Shown here: piece by piece, positions 44,270-61,411 of the stretch
How the letters are laid out: the number at the start of each line of letters is the position of its first letter
Position numbering within the stretch: the stretch's first letter is position 1
NCBI RefSeq assembly: GCF_001625215.2
Contig: NC_030381.2
Location: 50,429,214 to 50,493,213 of the forward strand
Reading direction: 5' to 3'
From: Daucus carota subsp. sativus
Lineage: Eukaryota > Streptophyta > Magnoliopsida > Apiales > Apiaceae
Length of the DNA stretch: 64,000 nt
Position numbers and translations under genes: made by a program
The notes under the pieces: model-generated
What the model was told of the DNA's origin: nothing
Databases searched by the model: none
Seen by the model: only the letters and a program-made list of their open reading frames with translations

Positions 44270-45933
44270 TTAACATGGTGGTTTGAACCCCATGTATCTC
44301 CCACTTTTGTAATCCTTCCAGACATTAATAGCCCCAAAGCTGGTCATAAGCACGGTGCTTAGAATCATCACAATCCCCACTGAGAACACAATCAAAGAGG
44401 CTCTCCCATGTTTCCTAATCACTTTCTGCACTACCATCAATCCGACAAGTGATGCGACAAAGCAGATGATAGCGTAGATGAGGGCGCTATATGCGTGTTC
44501 CATGCCCAGCATCAAGTATTGAACAGCTGACATTATTGACGAGAAAAACACCATGAACGAACAAGTAGCTGCTGTTACCTGTCGAGTAGAAGTAGAAAAG
44601 AGGCGTAAGATAGGTGAAGCTGGTTAGCTTTGTGCTGAGAGGAAAATGAGCTTACCTGAGGTGATATTCCGATTTGCAGAAGAAATGGACTTATGAGCAT
44701 TCCACCTCCAATTCCATAAGTTCCCCCAAGAACCCCTGCTAGTGTGGCTATAACTGGGAATGTCAGCTTGTGTGTAGATTCACAGGTAGTTTTAACATCC
44801 ATTTCCTTCACCAAAAATTAAATTTTAACATCTATTCTTGTGTTAAATAAGGCAATTTGCAGTATAGAGACCTCAACTCCCCAAGTACCTGCAGATTGGC
44901 ATTCTGATTCTGATTGCAGCCTTCTCTTCTGAACAATATCCATATCGTGAAGATGATGGCTATAGGGATTTGAGTTGATGATATAATCCAGTAATTTACG
45001 CCACAAGGCTTGATACCTATCACACTCTGCAGATAAAGAAATAGTCAAAATTCACAGAACTCCTCAAGGACCTTAACAAAGAGGTTTAGAACAAGAATCT
45101 TGAAAGAAAGATGGACATACCTGTCGATATCTATCTCCACGAAGAAGATTCACTAAAAAGAATGAAAACCAGACCATAATCAAGATTCCAACTTTTACCA
45201 ATGGAATAGCAGCAATTCCCCCCTTTTCCTCCTTTTCCAACAGAGGCTCCAAAACACACTCAACATTCCCTTGATTCTCATCACAATTAGTACTCACACC
45301 ATCACACTCTTTTCTCCTTGTATCTTCTGATTCCAAATTCCAGAAGATCACCCCTGCACTACATGTCTTAAAGCTACACCAAGCAAGAAAAACATCAAAC
45401 AGAATTGTAATAAGCCACTCCGGGATCACACGGTTCAAAATAACTCCAATGCTCACCCCTAATAACATGCAGGGCTCTGACAAAAGAGCGATATCATAGT
45501 CAATCAATCCCTTGTTTGCATCAACATTTGAGCTTCTAAGCAAAGTGTTGTACAGAACATTAGCCATTGAGCCTCCTGTGACCATAAAAGCTGATAAACT
45601 CGAGGCAGTTTTGAGGTCGAAACCAGCCACTATACTTAGTATTGGTATGAATAGTCCTCCTCCACCAATTCCACCAGCACTAGATATTGAGGCTGCTACA
45701 AAGCACAAAAGTCCTGATACTACTGAAGAAATTGTAAACTTTATTTGGGTAGTTTGAAATTGCTGCAGACCGAGAATCCATCTGAAATTCGCATCGAAAA
45801 ATTGATCAGAGGGGGGATTTTCTGCAGAAAATTGTGGTTGTCTAGCTTGAGAAATATTGTTGAAAATGAAGATCAAGATGAGAATGAAGGTCATCCAATG
45901 AAGGGAAAGGGGAGGTTTCTTCTGGGGACTCAT
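44270..45933 (-). CDS. Sulfite exporter TauE/SafE family membrane protein, 469 aa
   Basis: Exons (minus): 45121-45933, 44889-45026, 44656-44805 and 44270-44578, giving 470 codons in frame. An N-terminal hydrophobic segment is a probable signal anchor. Two TauE repeats follow: the first with SSAGGIGGGGLFIPIL, the second with LGGTYGIGGGMLISPFLL, each in a set of membrane helices, separated by a hydrophilic loop rich in Glu and Cys (about residues 205-235). The C-terminus has several more helices and ends GRYMGFKPPC. Plant members are annotated as anion or sulfite exporters by similarity to bacterial TauE/SafE; some plant members act in ER retention during growth, so the substrate is not known. 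Intron 2 is only 83 bp. Confidence 0.92.
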
Positions 45934-46252
45934 GCTTGCATGTGTTGTTGCTACTTTTTGAAATCAAGGCTAGTGCTTATATAAGGACAATATGGAGTTT
46001 AGTGCTGCATGGAAATGTAGTGCAGCTCAACAACTTGTGACATAAACAATTTAATATGTGCTTGTGGCCTTGTGTGTTTTCTCATTATACACTGAAGATA
46101 AACTTGAAAGATGTCACCTTTATATATTCATCTTTTTTGCCTACTTTCCTTTTGCAATCGCAAGTACCCCGTCTGCCCGACCTAATTAGTTGTCAAGTTA
46201 GACTTGTGTGCGATTAAATCAACAGACTAAAATTATATGCACAAATATATAT

Positions 46253-46330
46253 GATTGTATAAATAAGTGGGAAGTAATCCGGTGATTTATTGATTGTATA
46301 AATAAGCGGGAAGTAATTGGGTGATCTATC
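46253..46330. repeat. 39-bp direct tandem duplication
   Basis: GATTGTATAAATAAGYGGGA opens both copies (46253 and 46292), which differ at a few positions. Confidence 0.7.
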
Positions 46331-47830
46331 GATTCGGGATGGTCGAGAATTTATCGAAGATTGTTGGACAAAAATTGGGATTTGCGATCAAATTGGAATG
46401 TAATCGGTAAAATATTTTTAACAGATTAATCAGAGATCTTTCAATAAATTAAATTTTTTTAAAATATAATTAAAATCAGAAAGTTTATATTAATAATAAT
46501 TTTATCTTATTTGTTTGATATCTAATTTTCAAGTTTTGAGAATAATACTATAACTTTTATTCTTTATCGTTCATTTCTATTTCAACAATTCAAGGTTGCA
46601 CGGTTGTATCTTAATTAGATATCCAAATGTAATCGTAAAACTAGACTACACTTTAGATTTAATTATCGAATTTTTACTGCATATAGTGATTCTCAGTATA
46701 ACATAAGACCAAAATCTGAAACTTCATGAACAGGAGAGTCGGAGACGAGTTTTGTAGCTTAGCGATGACGAAGATATTAACGAATAAAAAATTGAAGAAT
46801 GAGGCCAAAACACGAAATTTCCGAGTCCAATTTTGTAAGCAGAGTATAATATTATCAGGAAAGGTGACTCAATTCGAAATGCCACTGAGGAGCAACACCT
46901 GTCAAGAAATTATGAATGTTTGATGTAGTTGCTTCAATGTATCAATTATTATCCATTTTAATTTACTCAATTACAACACTTATCTTTCCTTCTACTGGCA
47001 GTTACTTTTACGCGTAACTTTTTCTTTATTTCGTTCTCGTAATAATTATTTTTCGACAGGTTTCATAATAGAATTCTATTGAAGAATTAAGAAGTTTCGA
47101 ATCTCGGTTATCATGTTGAATTAGTAAAAAAAATTATATCGAGTGCAAGAACATTAATCGTCCGGAATTTCATTTTTCCAATCATGTACGCATAGATCCG
47201 CTAGACAAGACTTCTAATTAAGTGATAAAGTATGAATAGAACGAAACGGATGAAGTACGTGCATATTTGACGATGGCTTGTTTTAAAAGATAAGTTTTTA
47301 TTTTTTTAAAAGAATATCTTTTTATAATTTTTTTAGATATAATACAAAAGAGGCGTTTAATATTTATTATTTAACAAAAATTAAAGATTTATTTCAAAAA
47401 ACAGAGTTTTATGTACTTTTTCCAGAAATTAGTCAAACTGTCCCAATTATCTATAATATATATTAAAAGTCAAATTTATCATAAATTTACAATCACAAAT
47501 AAATATTTTACACCCAATTTAAAATAATTTAATAAAAACTTGATACTCTATCTCTTATTTTTTTGTTTCTCTATTGTCAAGATAAACAATTGCGTTACAT
47601 ACTCAAATAAAGAAAATGATAGCACTACTAATCTGTGTTAGGTAAATTAGGTCTGCATTCCTTTTATATTACACTATTACAGCACTACTCACTAAGATTT
47701 CAGCAAATCTTTTATTTCATACATGTCACTATGTTAGGCTTAATATTTTTATTTAGTTAATATTACAATTTTAAAGTATATTTATTCTAGATAACTTTAT
47801 TATTGGACCTATGAACTAATGAGTTACTAT

Positions 47831-48022
47831 TAGGGGTGAGCAAGAAACCGAATTGAAACCGAAACCGTAACCGAAACCGGTGAAAACCGATAAAAACCGA
47901 ACCGCCTAAAACCGAACCGATCCGAAACCGAAAATTTAAAAACCGAACCGATTATAACGGTTGCGGTTCCGGTTTTAGGCCAAAACCGAACCGCAAAAAC
48001 CCGAACCGAACCGATTATTAAA
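47831..48022. mobile_element. Left end of a hAT-like AACCG-word element
   Basis: TAGGGGTGAGCAAGAAACCG followed by dense AACCGAAACCG words resembles the end of the element at 32900-33613. No matching right terminus was found, so it is recorded as a fragment. Confidence 0.6.
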
Positions 48023-48945
48023 ATAAATATTATTTATATTTATATATATATGTATATTACACATAATTTATATAAATATTTATATATAATATGTAAATGT
48101 AATGAAGAAAGTAAAATGAAGACAAGAGAGATTACTGGGAAGTGGGGTTGAAATGTGCTGACATTGTTTTGTTAAAATTGTTTTATCCGGACGAGTTCTT
48201 CCACCGAGTACTTTATTTTAGTATCACTACAACTGAGTCCGCTAATCTACTTCCATCATGATCCCCACATAATATATAAGTTTCATTTGTAATCTAATCT
48301 TGTTTAAATCTGATAATATAATAATGTGGTTCATTATTAAATTTAAAGTATATATCGAATCAACATAAATTATCTACTATTTATATTGAAAATTTTAAAA
48401 ATAAATTATGAAATTATATTTTATATATACTTTAAAATATTTGTGCAAAAAAAAAAAACTGTAACGAAAAACTAAAACAATTTTTTAAACTATTTAAAAT
48501 GATAGTTCCTAAATTCCGCAACTCCTGCATCCAAATTATTACTTTTACTTAATACACAAAACATATTTTCTTTCTAAAATTGAGAAGCCACTCAAATGGG
48601 CTAAATAATATCGACCTAAATTTGTGTTGCACTGCGAAAATATTGTACTTTTAAATAAATGAATATGAATCTTATAGGGATAAGCCCGAAGGGAATAATA
48701 ACTGATACTACTACTATATTAACTGATCTTGAACGTATAATATAAGGGATTTTCTATGGTGTGCCCAAGGGCACACAATAGTCCCTAAAGACCGATAATA
48801 TAATAGTGCATAACTGACTGGCAACTTTGCAAGATCCACCAAGCAGATTGTGCATTACTTTATGCATGATTGATTCATTTTACATGCAAGAGTACATTAT
48901 TTCATTGCGCCTAGAGCTGCTGTGTTAAGTATTCTATTTTTACCT

Positions 48946-49138
48946 CGGTTTTTCTAATGTGTGCCCAAAGGCACACAATAAGCACCAACTCTCATAAAAA
49001 TGGCTTGTTTTGATTGGTGGAATTGATGTGAATGCAGGGGGGCCATTATCATTTATTACCCATCCACCAATCAAAAGCTAGTATTTTCATGAGAGTTAGT
49101 GACTATTGTGTGCCCATGGGCACACCATAGAAAATTCG
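48946..49138. mobile_element. Foldback Mutator-type MITE, 193 bp, perfect 9-bp target duplication
   Basis: TTTTTACCT flanks both sides (48937-48945 and 49139-49147). The ends CGGTTTTTCTAATGTGTGCCC and, on the complement, CGAATTTTCTATGGTGTGCCC are followed by mirrored ACTCTCAT and TTTTGATTGGTGGA. It belongs to the family at 16321-16504. Confidence 0.88.
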
Positions 49139-49362
49139 TTTTTACCTGGACCAGAGGAATCTAGCCCGTAACCCGAATTGTCGTATTCCCTGTTTTTCTC
49201 TCTTTTAATAAGGCTCACTCAACTGCAGAGAATTATCCGGTCCCCACAGAGTCACAGACCAGATCGATAACAATTCTTCCATTTCATTTTAATAATTTTA
49301 TATAAATTCATGTATTGGTTATAGTTTTTGTTCTTTTTCCATCATTGTAATTACAATGACCA

Positions 49363-50054
49363 TAGGGCTGTAAATGAGTTGATACGCTCGATAACCGCTC
49401 GGTGTTAGGTTCGGAAAAAACTCGGTTCGAGCTCAGTTCGATTCATAAACGAGTCGATCTTGAGCACAATTTTAAGGTTCGTTTTATAAACGAGCTGAAC
49501 TTGAGCACAGTAGAGTTCGACTCGATAGTTCGCGAACAAGTTCGAATAATGAGTTCGTGAACATGGTTCGTGAGCGTAATTCGTGAAATAGCTCGTGAAC
49601 ATGGCTCGTGAACATAGCTTGTGGATGTGAGAGTTTTATTAATGGATGATTTATTATGAATTTATGATTCCTTAGAGTATAAATTATAATATCGTTAGAA
49701 TTTTAATTTATTTTTTAATTAAATTAAATAACAAACAAACTCGTAAATAAATTTGTGAGCATAAAGTTTATTAAACAAGCTCGTGTACAAAATTAATGAG
49801 CGGTTGGTGAGCAAACATTCATGAGACATGTTCGCGAGCGTAAGTTAATAAGCGGTTCGTGAGCAAAAGCTTGTGAGACGGCTCGTGAGACGGCTCGTGA
49901 GACATGTTCGTGAGCGGTTCGCGAACAAAGTTATTCTTTAATGAGTCGATACTCAAACTATATTTTTGGCTCGAGCTCGAGTTCGAATTCGCTAATTTTT
50001 TAACAAATGATACACGAGCACTCTAGAACTCGGCTCGGCTCATTTACACCTTCA
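49363..50054. mobile_element. hAT-like element built of GCTCGTGAG words, about 690 bp
   Basis: The ends TAGGGCTGTAAATGAG and, on the complement, TGAAGGTGTAAATGAG mirror each other. The interior is repeated GCTCGTGAACATGGCTCG-like words with an AT-rich core. ACCATA appears near both edges, but a clean 8-bp duplication is not visible. Confidence 0.6.
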
Positions 50055-51271
50055 ACCATACAAGGAAATTAAGTTTTGATGTTCTTTATAATCATTTGTA
50101 TCACCAATATTTTTATACAATAATTCTCAAAATTGTGTAAATTAATAATATGTTATTAGTATAAAGTTTGTATTGAATAATGAAAAAGACAAATGTTATG
50201 AGAATATTTTTTTTATAAACAATGTTCTTAAAATGGGGCGGAACTAATACAAGCATTATAATCTCTCTCTTAAAATTAGGGTTTGTAATTTTGAGGGTCG
50301 ACCTCCAAGATTCTAGCCGCCATTTCTCCACTCTTCATCCTTCATTCCCTTTCATGATTAATCATCTTCGCTCTTCCATCTTCTTTTATATATACAGTTT
50401 TATCAATAAAACCAAGATCTAATCCTTTTGAGTGAGTTCTTGTTGAGTACCTTGTCATCAAGGTTGTGCCCATCTTTTTGGGATGCTTCGCAACACGACA
50501 AAAATATTGTTCATGTTTTGTGGTAATTTATGATCCAATATCAGTGAAGGTAACTGATAATTTTGAACATTGGGCTACAGATGCTGTGGCTTATGTGAAG
50601 CTTATGTGAAGGTCGATTGTGATGCTACTATGTTCACAACTAATGTAGGTTGGATTGTTCGAGATTTGATTGTAATATTTTTTGGTTCAAAGAATTTAGA
50701 TATTCTATTTGTTAAGCGATCTGAAAAGAAAACGGCTATATGTTTAGCTCGTTTTTTGTTTCTTAATCAGGTTGTAATTAACAGTTCGAGGGCTTGTCTC
50801 TGGGTTTCGGTTATTTATTAAATCTAAAAAAAAAAATGGGGGCGGAACTCGAAAGTGGTAATCGTATTAAATATAAAAAATAAACAATTCCATTTTGGTT
50901 GGCAGGTACGATCCGTGCAGATCTATGCACTCAGTATCGTTCTTTAAGGGTTTTATAGACAATACTACTAATCTTTCAAAGCGGTGGTATACAGAGAGCC
51001 TAGAGTCTAGACTATTCTGATTTTGGAAAATGGTGGTTGAATATAATTCGGTGGTATACAGAGAGCCTAGAGTCTAGACTATTCTGATTTTGGAAAATGG
51101 TGGTTGAATATAATTTGTAAAAGGGTTGCACAACTGCATATAATATATTTTAACAAATTTTTTTTGTGAGAAGTTTTCAATGATGAAAATTGAAGTATAC
51201 TTATCCGTGCGTCCAGAAAATCCATCTGTAAAATTGCTCCCGCCTCTTTGGTTCTGGAACTTCTTGTCTTG
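50055..51271. other. Intergenic region upstream of the first receptor kinase, with a possible LINE RNase H remnant
   Basis: Around 50606-50680 the plus strand encodes VKVDCDATMF...VGWIVRDL, which resembles the start of the RNase H domain at the end of plant LINE proteins; it is short and isolated. A 67-bp direct tandem repeat lies at about 50983-51116. No other gene is seen. Confidence 0.4.
50983..51116. repeat. 67-bp perfect tandem duplication
   Basis: GGTGGTATACAGAGAGCCTA opens copies at 50983 and 51050, and the two copies look identical to the AATATAATT end. It lies about 400 bp upstream of the receptor kinase ATG. Confidence 0.85.
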
Positions 51272-51491
51272 AGATTTTTCCTCTAAGAGGAAAGTAGAAA
51301 CTGCAGACTACGTCCTCAAGAGAGAAAAATGAAACAAACAGAGTTCTAACGCGCAAACTGACTTTTATGCATTGACTCATTCCACCCAAAATGGAACATA
51401 TAATTTGCACAACACTGACAAATCAAACCCACTTAATCGAACTCGCAGGAACACATTTTCGCAGATCATTTCAAAATTTTAATAAAACAAT
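51272..51491 (+). promoter_or_regulatory. Conserved upstream block of the first CRK gene with a W-box
   Basis: This 220-bp block aligns with 56799-56994 upstream of the second CRK. It holds a palindrome TTTCCTCT-A-AGAGGAAA (51277-51293) and a W-box core TTGACT (51372-51377), the WRKY-factor site common in CRK promoters. Binding is inferred, not shown. Confidence 0.6.
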
Positions 51492-54407
<2,916 letters not shown>

Positions 54408-54765
54408 TGAGAGTTGCGACTGCTCAGTTTTTGTATTATTCGGATTTGAAGTCTGTTAAAATAAATTATTTACCTCTAATCTTTCATCTCCAATTTGGCT
54501 ACATGAATACCTGTTACTAATTCTTGATTATGGTGGTGCTTGATTTTGACTAATTACATTTTGTAATCACTTACTAATTTAAATATCACCTATAACTCAA
54601 AAAATGTCTTTTCTACTTTTGGCTGCGACCTCAATTTTTCGGCGTTTTACATTGCAAAATGCTGGAGATGAGTTACATGAAGCTCTATATGAATTTAAAT
54701 AAAAACACACTTTGAAATTCCAGTCAGGACTCAGGAGTGCCACCTATCAAGAATATAGAGCTTTA

Positions 54766-55103
54766 GGCTCTATTTGGGAATTAGTGGTTAGTTGTTAACG
54801 GATCGAATTAGCTGTTTTGACTAGCGGATTGAATTAGATGTTCTGACTAGCAGATTGAATTAGTTGTTTCTCATAAAAGTGTTTGGTAAATAGCTAATTG
54901 ATTAGCTTTTTCTGACACAAACCAAAACCGCTAATCCAAAAATCTCTTCAAAGTAGTTTTTTCAAAATTAGCTTCTTGGATCTAAACCTTTATTTCAATC
55001 CTCTAACTACCAAACACTAATATTAGCTTATTTTAGTGGTTAAACCTCTAAAATACCTCAAACCTCTAATTTTGCTCCAAACCTCTAACTTCCAAACAGG
55101 ACC
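54766..55103. mobile_element. Tourist-like (PIF/Harbinger) MITE, 338 bp, TTA target duplication
   Basis: The left end GGCTCTATTTGGGAA and the complement of the right end, GGTCCTGTTTGGAAG, fit the Tourist terminus. TTA is present on both flanks (54763-54765 and 55104-55106). The interior repeats GATTGAATTAG words. Confidence 0.75.
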
Positions 55104-55122
55104 TTAATCTTGGTTATAGAAA

Positions 55123-56426
55123 GGGAAAATAGATTTTTTTACCACCCTACTTATTATTTGCTTAGAAACCTACCACTGAATTATAATTTTTTTCTTTTTT
55201 GTCACTAATGTTAGGTTCGGACTTTTTTTTGTCACTAACGTTAGGTTCGGATTTGATTATTAACACTATGTTATTTTTTTAGTATTATTAAAATATAGTG
55301 TTAGTCTGCAATATAATGGCGATCTGATATGTGTCTATATCTTTATGTAGTGTCCTAGGTAGTTTACCTTGAAGGACGAGAGTTGGACACGCATTTTGAC
55401 ACTCCAAAAAATTTCAAAAATTATTTTATTTTATTTTTTCTGAATAAAATTTAATGTTGGTTTTTTTCCCTTAAAAAACGTTGGATTTTTTTTTTGTCAT
55501 TAACATTATGTTTTGATTTGATTATTAACAATATGTTATTTTTTTAGCATTATAAGAACATAATGATAGTCTGCAACATTATGGTGGGGAAAATAGATTT
55601 TTTTGCCACCCAACAAATAATAAGTTGGGTGGCAAAAAAATTTATTTTCCCTATTATGGTGATATGATATGTGTCTATAACATTATATACAATCATTTAT
55701 ATGTCACTTAGCTAGTTTACCTTGAAGTACGAGAGTTTAAAAGGCATTTTAAGAACCTAAAAAATTTAGTTTTTATGAATTATTTTAAGACTCCACATAT
55801 ATATAGTATCACTTGATTCTATAGTTTTTTACCACTACTTGTCACGTATTTTAAGATTCCCATTTTTTATAAATATACCTCCATAAGTTAAATTTGAGAT
55901 TTCCTTTCTGAGTAAAAAAATCCGTACTCTCGTCCTCTAAGATAAACTATCTAGGACAGATATGGAGTACTACATATAAAGATATAGACACAGATCACTA
56001 TTATATTGCAGACTACCGAAAAATAGATTTTCGAAAAATATCGTTTAGATGGTCAGAAAATTTAAATAAAGGTCTGATTTTAATTAAATATAATAAAATT
56101 TTCCAAAATGCCCCTTCAAAAGTTAACGGTAACGGCAAAAGATAACAGAAAGGGTGCAAAGTGTCTACGGGTTAAAAGTAAGGGGCTGCATAGTGTTTAT
56201 TCCAAAACTATTAGGTGCAATGTGCAACATGCTGAAATCAAAGGGGTGTCAAATGCAATTAACTCTAAAAAGAATAACATAGTGTTAATAATCAAATCCG
56301 AACCTAACGTTAGTGACAAAAAGAAAACCCGAACCTAACATTAGTGGCAAAAAAGAAAAAAATTATTGTTTAGTGGTAGGTTTCTAAACAAATAATAAGT
56401 TGGGTGGCAAAAAAATCTATTTTCTC
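55123..56426. mobile_element. Noncoding Mutator-like element between the CRK genes, 1.3 kb, 9-bp target duplication
   Basis: TTATAGAAA flanks both sides (55114-55122 and 56427-56435). The terminal inverted repeats exceed 100 bp: GGGAAAATAGATTTTTTTAC on the left and its near complement on the right, running through TAGAAACCTACCACT and ACTAATGTTAGGTTCGG. The interior repeats sequences such as ATGATATGTGTCTATA and CTAGTTTACCTTGAAG in both orientations. No coding sequence was found. Confidence 0.85.
55587..55652. mobile_element. 66-bp minimal copy of the same element, nested, with its own 9-bp duplication
   Basis: The insert is a hairpin of the two element ends, GGGAAAATAGATTTTTTTGC and the mirrored right end, joined by a short AAATAATAA-type loop. 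ATTATGGTG flanks it at 55578-55586 and 55653-55661. It lies inside the larger element. Confidence 0.8.
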
Positions 56427-56435
56427 TTATAGAAA

Positions 56436-56798
56436 TCGGGAATCAAAACTAATGTGTCCTTTTGATTCAGGATTTTTCAGAGTTTTTTCGATAAATCAGT
56501 GATTTTTAATCGATTCGGAGTGTAATTGTTAAATCGATAAAATATATTTTAAAAACTAACCAGGGATAAATCTGAGATTTTCCAATTAACCGGAGATTTT
56601 TCTCGTTACTTGTGATATTCAAAACACTAATCAACATGGACAACAACGAGATCTTGAACTAACAATGTCAACAACATACTATTCATGGAAGATAAGATGA
56701 TTTTAAATCTGTGCAAAAAAAAAAAGTTTGAATTCTCAGGCGTTCTATTATAGACTATTCAAATCTTTGCAATCGGTGGTATAGAATTTGTAACTTTT
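56436..56798. other. Spacer upstream of the second CRK, no gene seen
   Basis: It holds AATCGAT-rich sequence (about 56470-56600) like the worn element types elsewhere in the window, but no boundaries can be set. Confidence 0.4.
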
Positions 56799-56994
56799 AG
56801 ATTTTTCCTGTAAGAGGAAAGTAGAAAGTAGAAACAGCAGAATACGTCCAACGCGCAAACTGACTTTTATGCATTGATTCATTCCACGCAAAATGGAACA
56901 TTTAACTTGCATTACACTAAAAAAGAACAGGCAAATAATCTAACCTGCAGGAACACTTTTTTTTGCAGATCAGTTCAAAATTTAATAAAACAAT
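56799..56994 (+). promoter_or_regulatory. Upstream block of the second CRK, diverged at the W-box
   Basis: Homologous to 51272-51491. The palindrome has one change (CCTGTAAGAGG), and the W-box core is altered to TTGATT (56874-56879). The ATG context AAAACAATATGAT is the same in both genes. Confidence 0.55.
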
Positions 56995-59907
<2,913 letters not shown>

Positions 59908-60485
59908 TGAGATCATTTTAGCAGTTATTGACTCATAAATTATACTCTCTGTTTCGGCACCTGCAAAATTCTATGGTATATGTTGTTTGCTGATTTCGGC
60001 TTTACCTTTTCTTGTTGTAATATTCAAAACAACTAATTTTTTCTTGTTCATGTATGATGGTCTTCTGCAAATGTATCCACTTCATGATTGATGGATATAA
60101 ATTTAATGAGCGTCTAGACTCTAGTGACATAAATTATTATACTTAAAAAATAATATATAAATATATATTTATTTATAACTTCGAGATTGTTCTTCTGAGA
60201 GAAAAATATAATTTAATATATATAAAAAAATTCCATTATTTTCAACTCATTACAATAAAAAAATATAAATCTAGGGTTTTAATATACGCCAAATATTTGA
60301 AAAAAACTGCTGAAGGATAGATCATAGAAGAGTATGAGATTCACTATTCACACTTCAGCTCTATATAATATCTCTGTCTACGACTATCATGACTTAAATT
60401 GATTTGTCACTAGTTTATCACATTTCAGTTTTCACATGTATACTTCTTCCTGTTATAATTATGGATTTAAATCATCAATCATCAA
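59908..60485. other. 3' UTR of the second CRK and AT-rich spacer
   Basis: The first 100 to 150 bases are probably the 3' UTR. No gene is seen after that. Confidence 0.4.
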
Positions 60486-60489
60486 TATA

Positions 60490-61411
60490 TTATATACTTA
60501 TATATAATAAGCGTAAGGGAGATAATTTGGTCGCATGGTCCTGTGGTCCAAAAGTTTATCATCCGTTGGATCGTATATTGAACAAATAAGCACCGTTAAA
60601 TTAAAACAAAATTAAATTCTGTTCAATAAGGAAACTGACATCTACTTGCATGTTTATAATTCGTTTTCTGAATTCAAAACAAATTCTGTCTTTCATGTGT
60701 TTTTGGTTTTTTTTAATTCAAAATAAATATTTCCTACAAATTTTAATTGTGGAATCGTATAAATCACACCGTCACAAGATTATTTTTATCCATCGGATCG
60801 TATATTGAACAAATAAGCACCGTTGGATTAGAACAAAATTAATTTTTGTTCCATAAGACAACTGATATCTACTTGCATGTTTATAAATCCTTTTCTGAAT
60901 CCAAAACAAATTCAGTATTTCACGTGTTTATGATTTTTTTGATCCAAAATAAATATTTTCTACCAATTTTATTTGTAGAATCATATAAATCGCACAGTCA
61001 CAAAATTATTTTTACCTAATATATTTCAAAATTAATAAGCCCGATTTATGTGAGGAACAAATACAAAAAAAATTTCTTAATCCAAAACAAATTCTACCAT
61101 CTTATTGCACGTTTATGATTCATCTTCTAAATTCAAAACAAATTGTGTTCATCAATTTTAATCTCGAACCATAAAAATTTTTAAAAAAATATTTAAATGA
61201 CATTATAATAATTTTAATATAAAATACATTTATAAATATAATCTAATAGAAGTTGGTTTAAAATTTGATAGAAAGAATTTAATACTTTGGCATGATATGT
61301 ACAATTTTAATTTATTATTTATAAATTAATTTTTTCACACCATTTAAAATATATTTAAAAAGTTTATAAATAATTAAAAAGCTCCCGTGCCTTGCACGGG
61401 CTATAAGCTAG
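60490..61411 (+). mobile_element. Noncoding Helitron (3' end firm, 5' end uncertain)
   Basis: The 3' end has the Helitron signature: a hairpin CCCGTGC-CTT-GCACGGG at 61384-61400, then CTAG at 61408-61411, followed by T. The interior holds two and a half copies of a roughly 260-bp tandem repeat starting near GGATCGTATATTGAACAAAT (60568 and 60796). No Rep/helicase gene is seen. The 5' end is placed at a TATATAATAAGCG run by analogy only. Confidence 0.65.

Larger units (their letters stand above)
45934..48936. other. Gene-poor AT-rich region upstream of the TauE/SafE gene
   Basis: Three kilobases with no supportable gene. It holds the TauE/SafE promoter, a 39-bp tandem duplication (46253-46330), an AACCG-word element fragment (47831-48022) and a lone MITE end (about 48747-48792). 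The open frame at 46726-46923 resembles no family. Confidence 0.5.

Noticed and set aside
46726..46923. Open frame of 65 codons
   Set aside because: No similarity to any family I recognise and no gene structure around it.
50570..50821. A gene for an RNase H-like protein
   Set aside because: Only a short stretch resembles a LINE RNase H start; the rest does not continue the domain, so it is noted as a possible remnant only.
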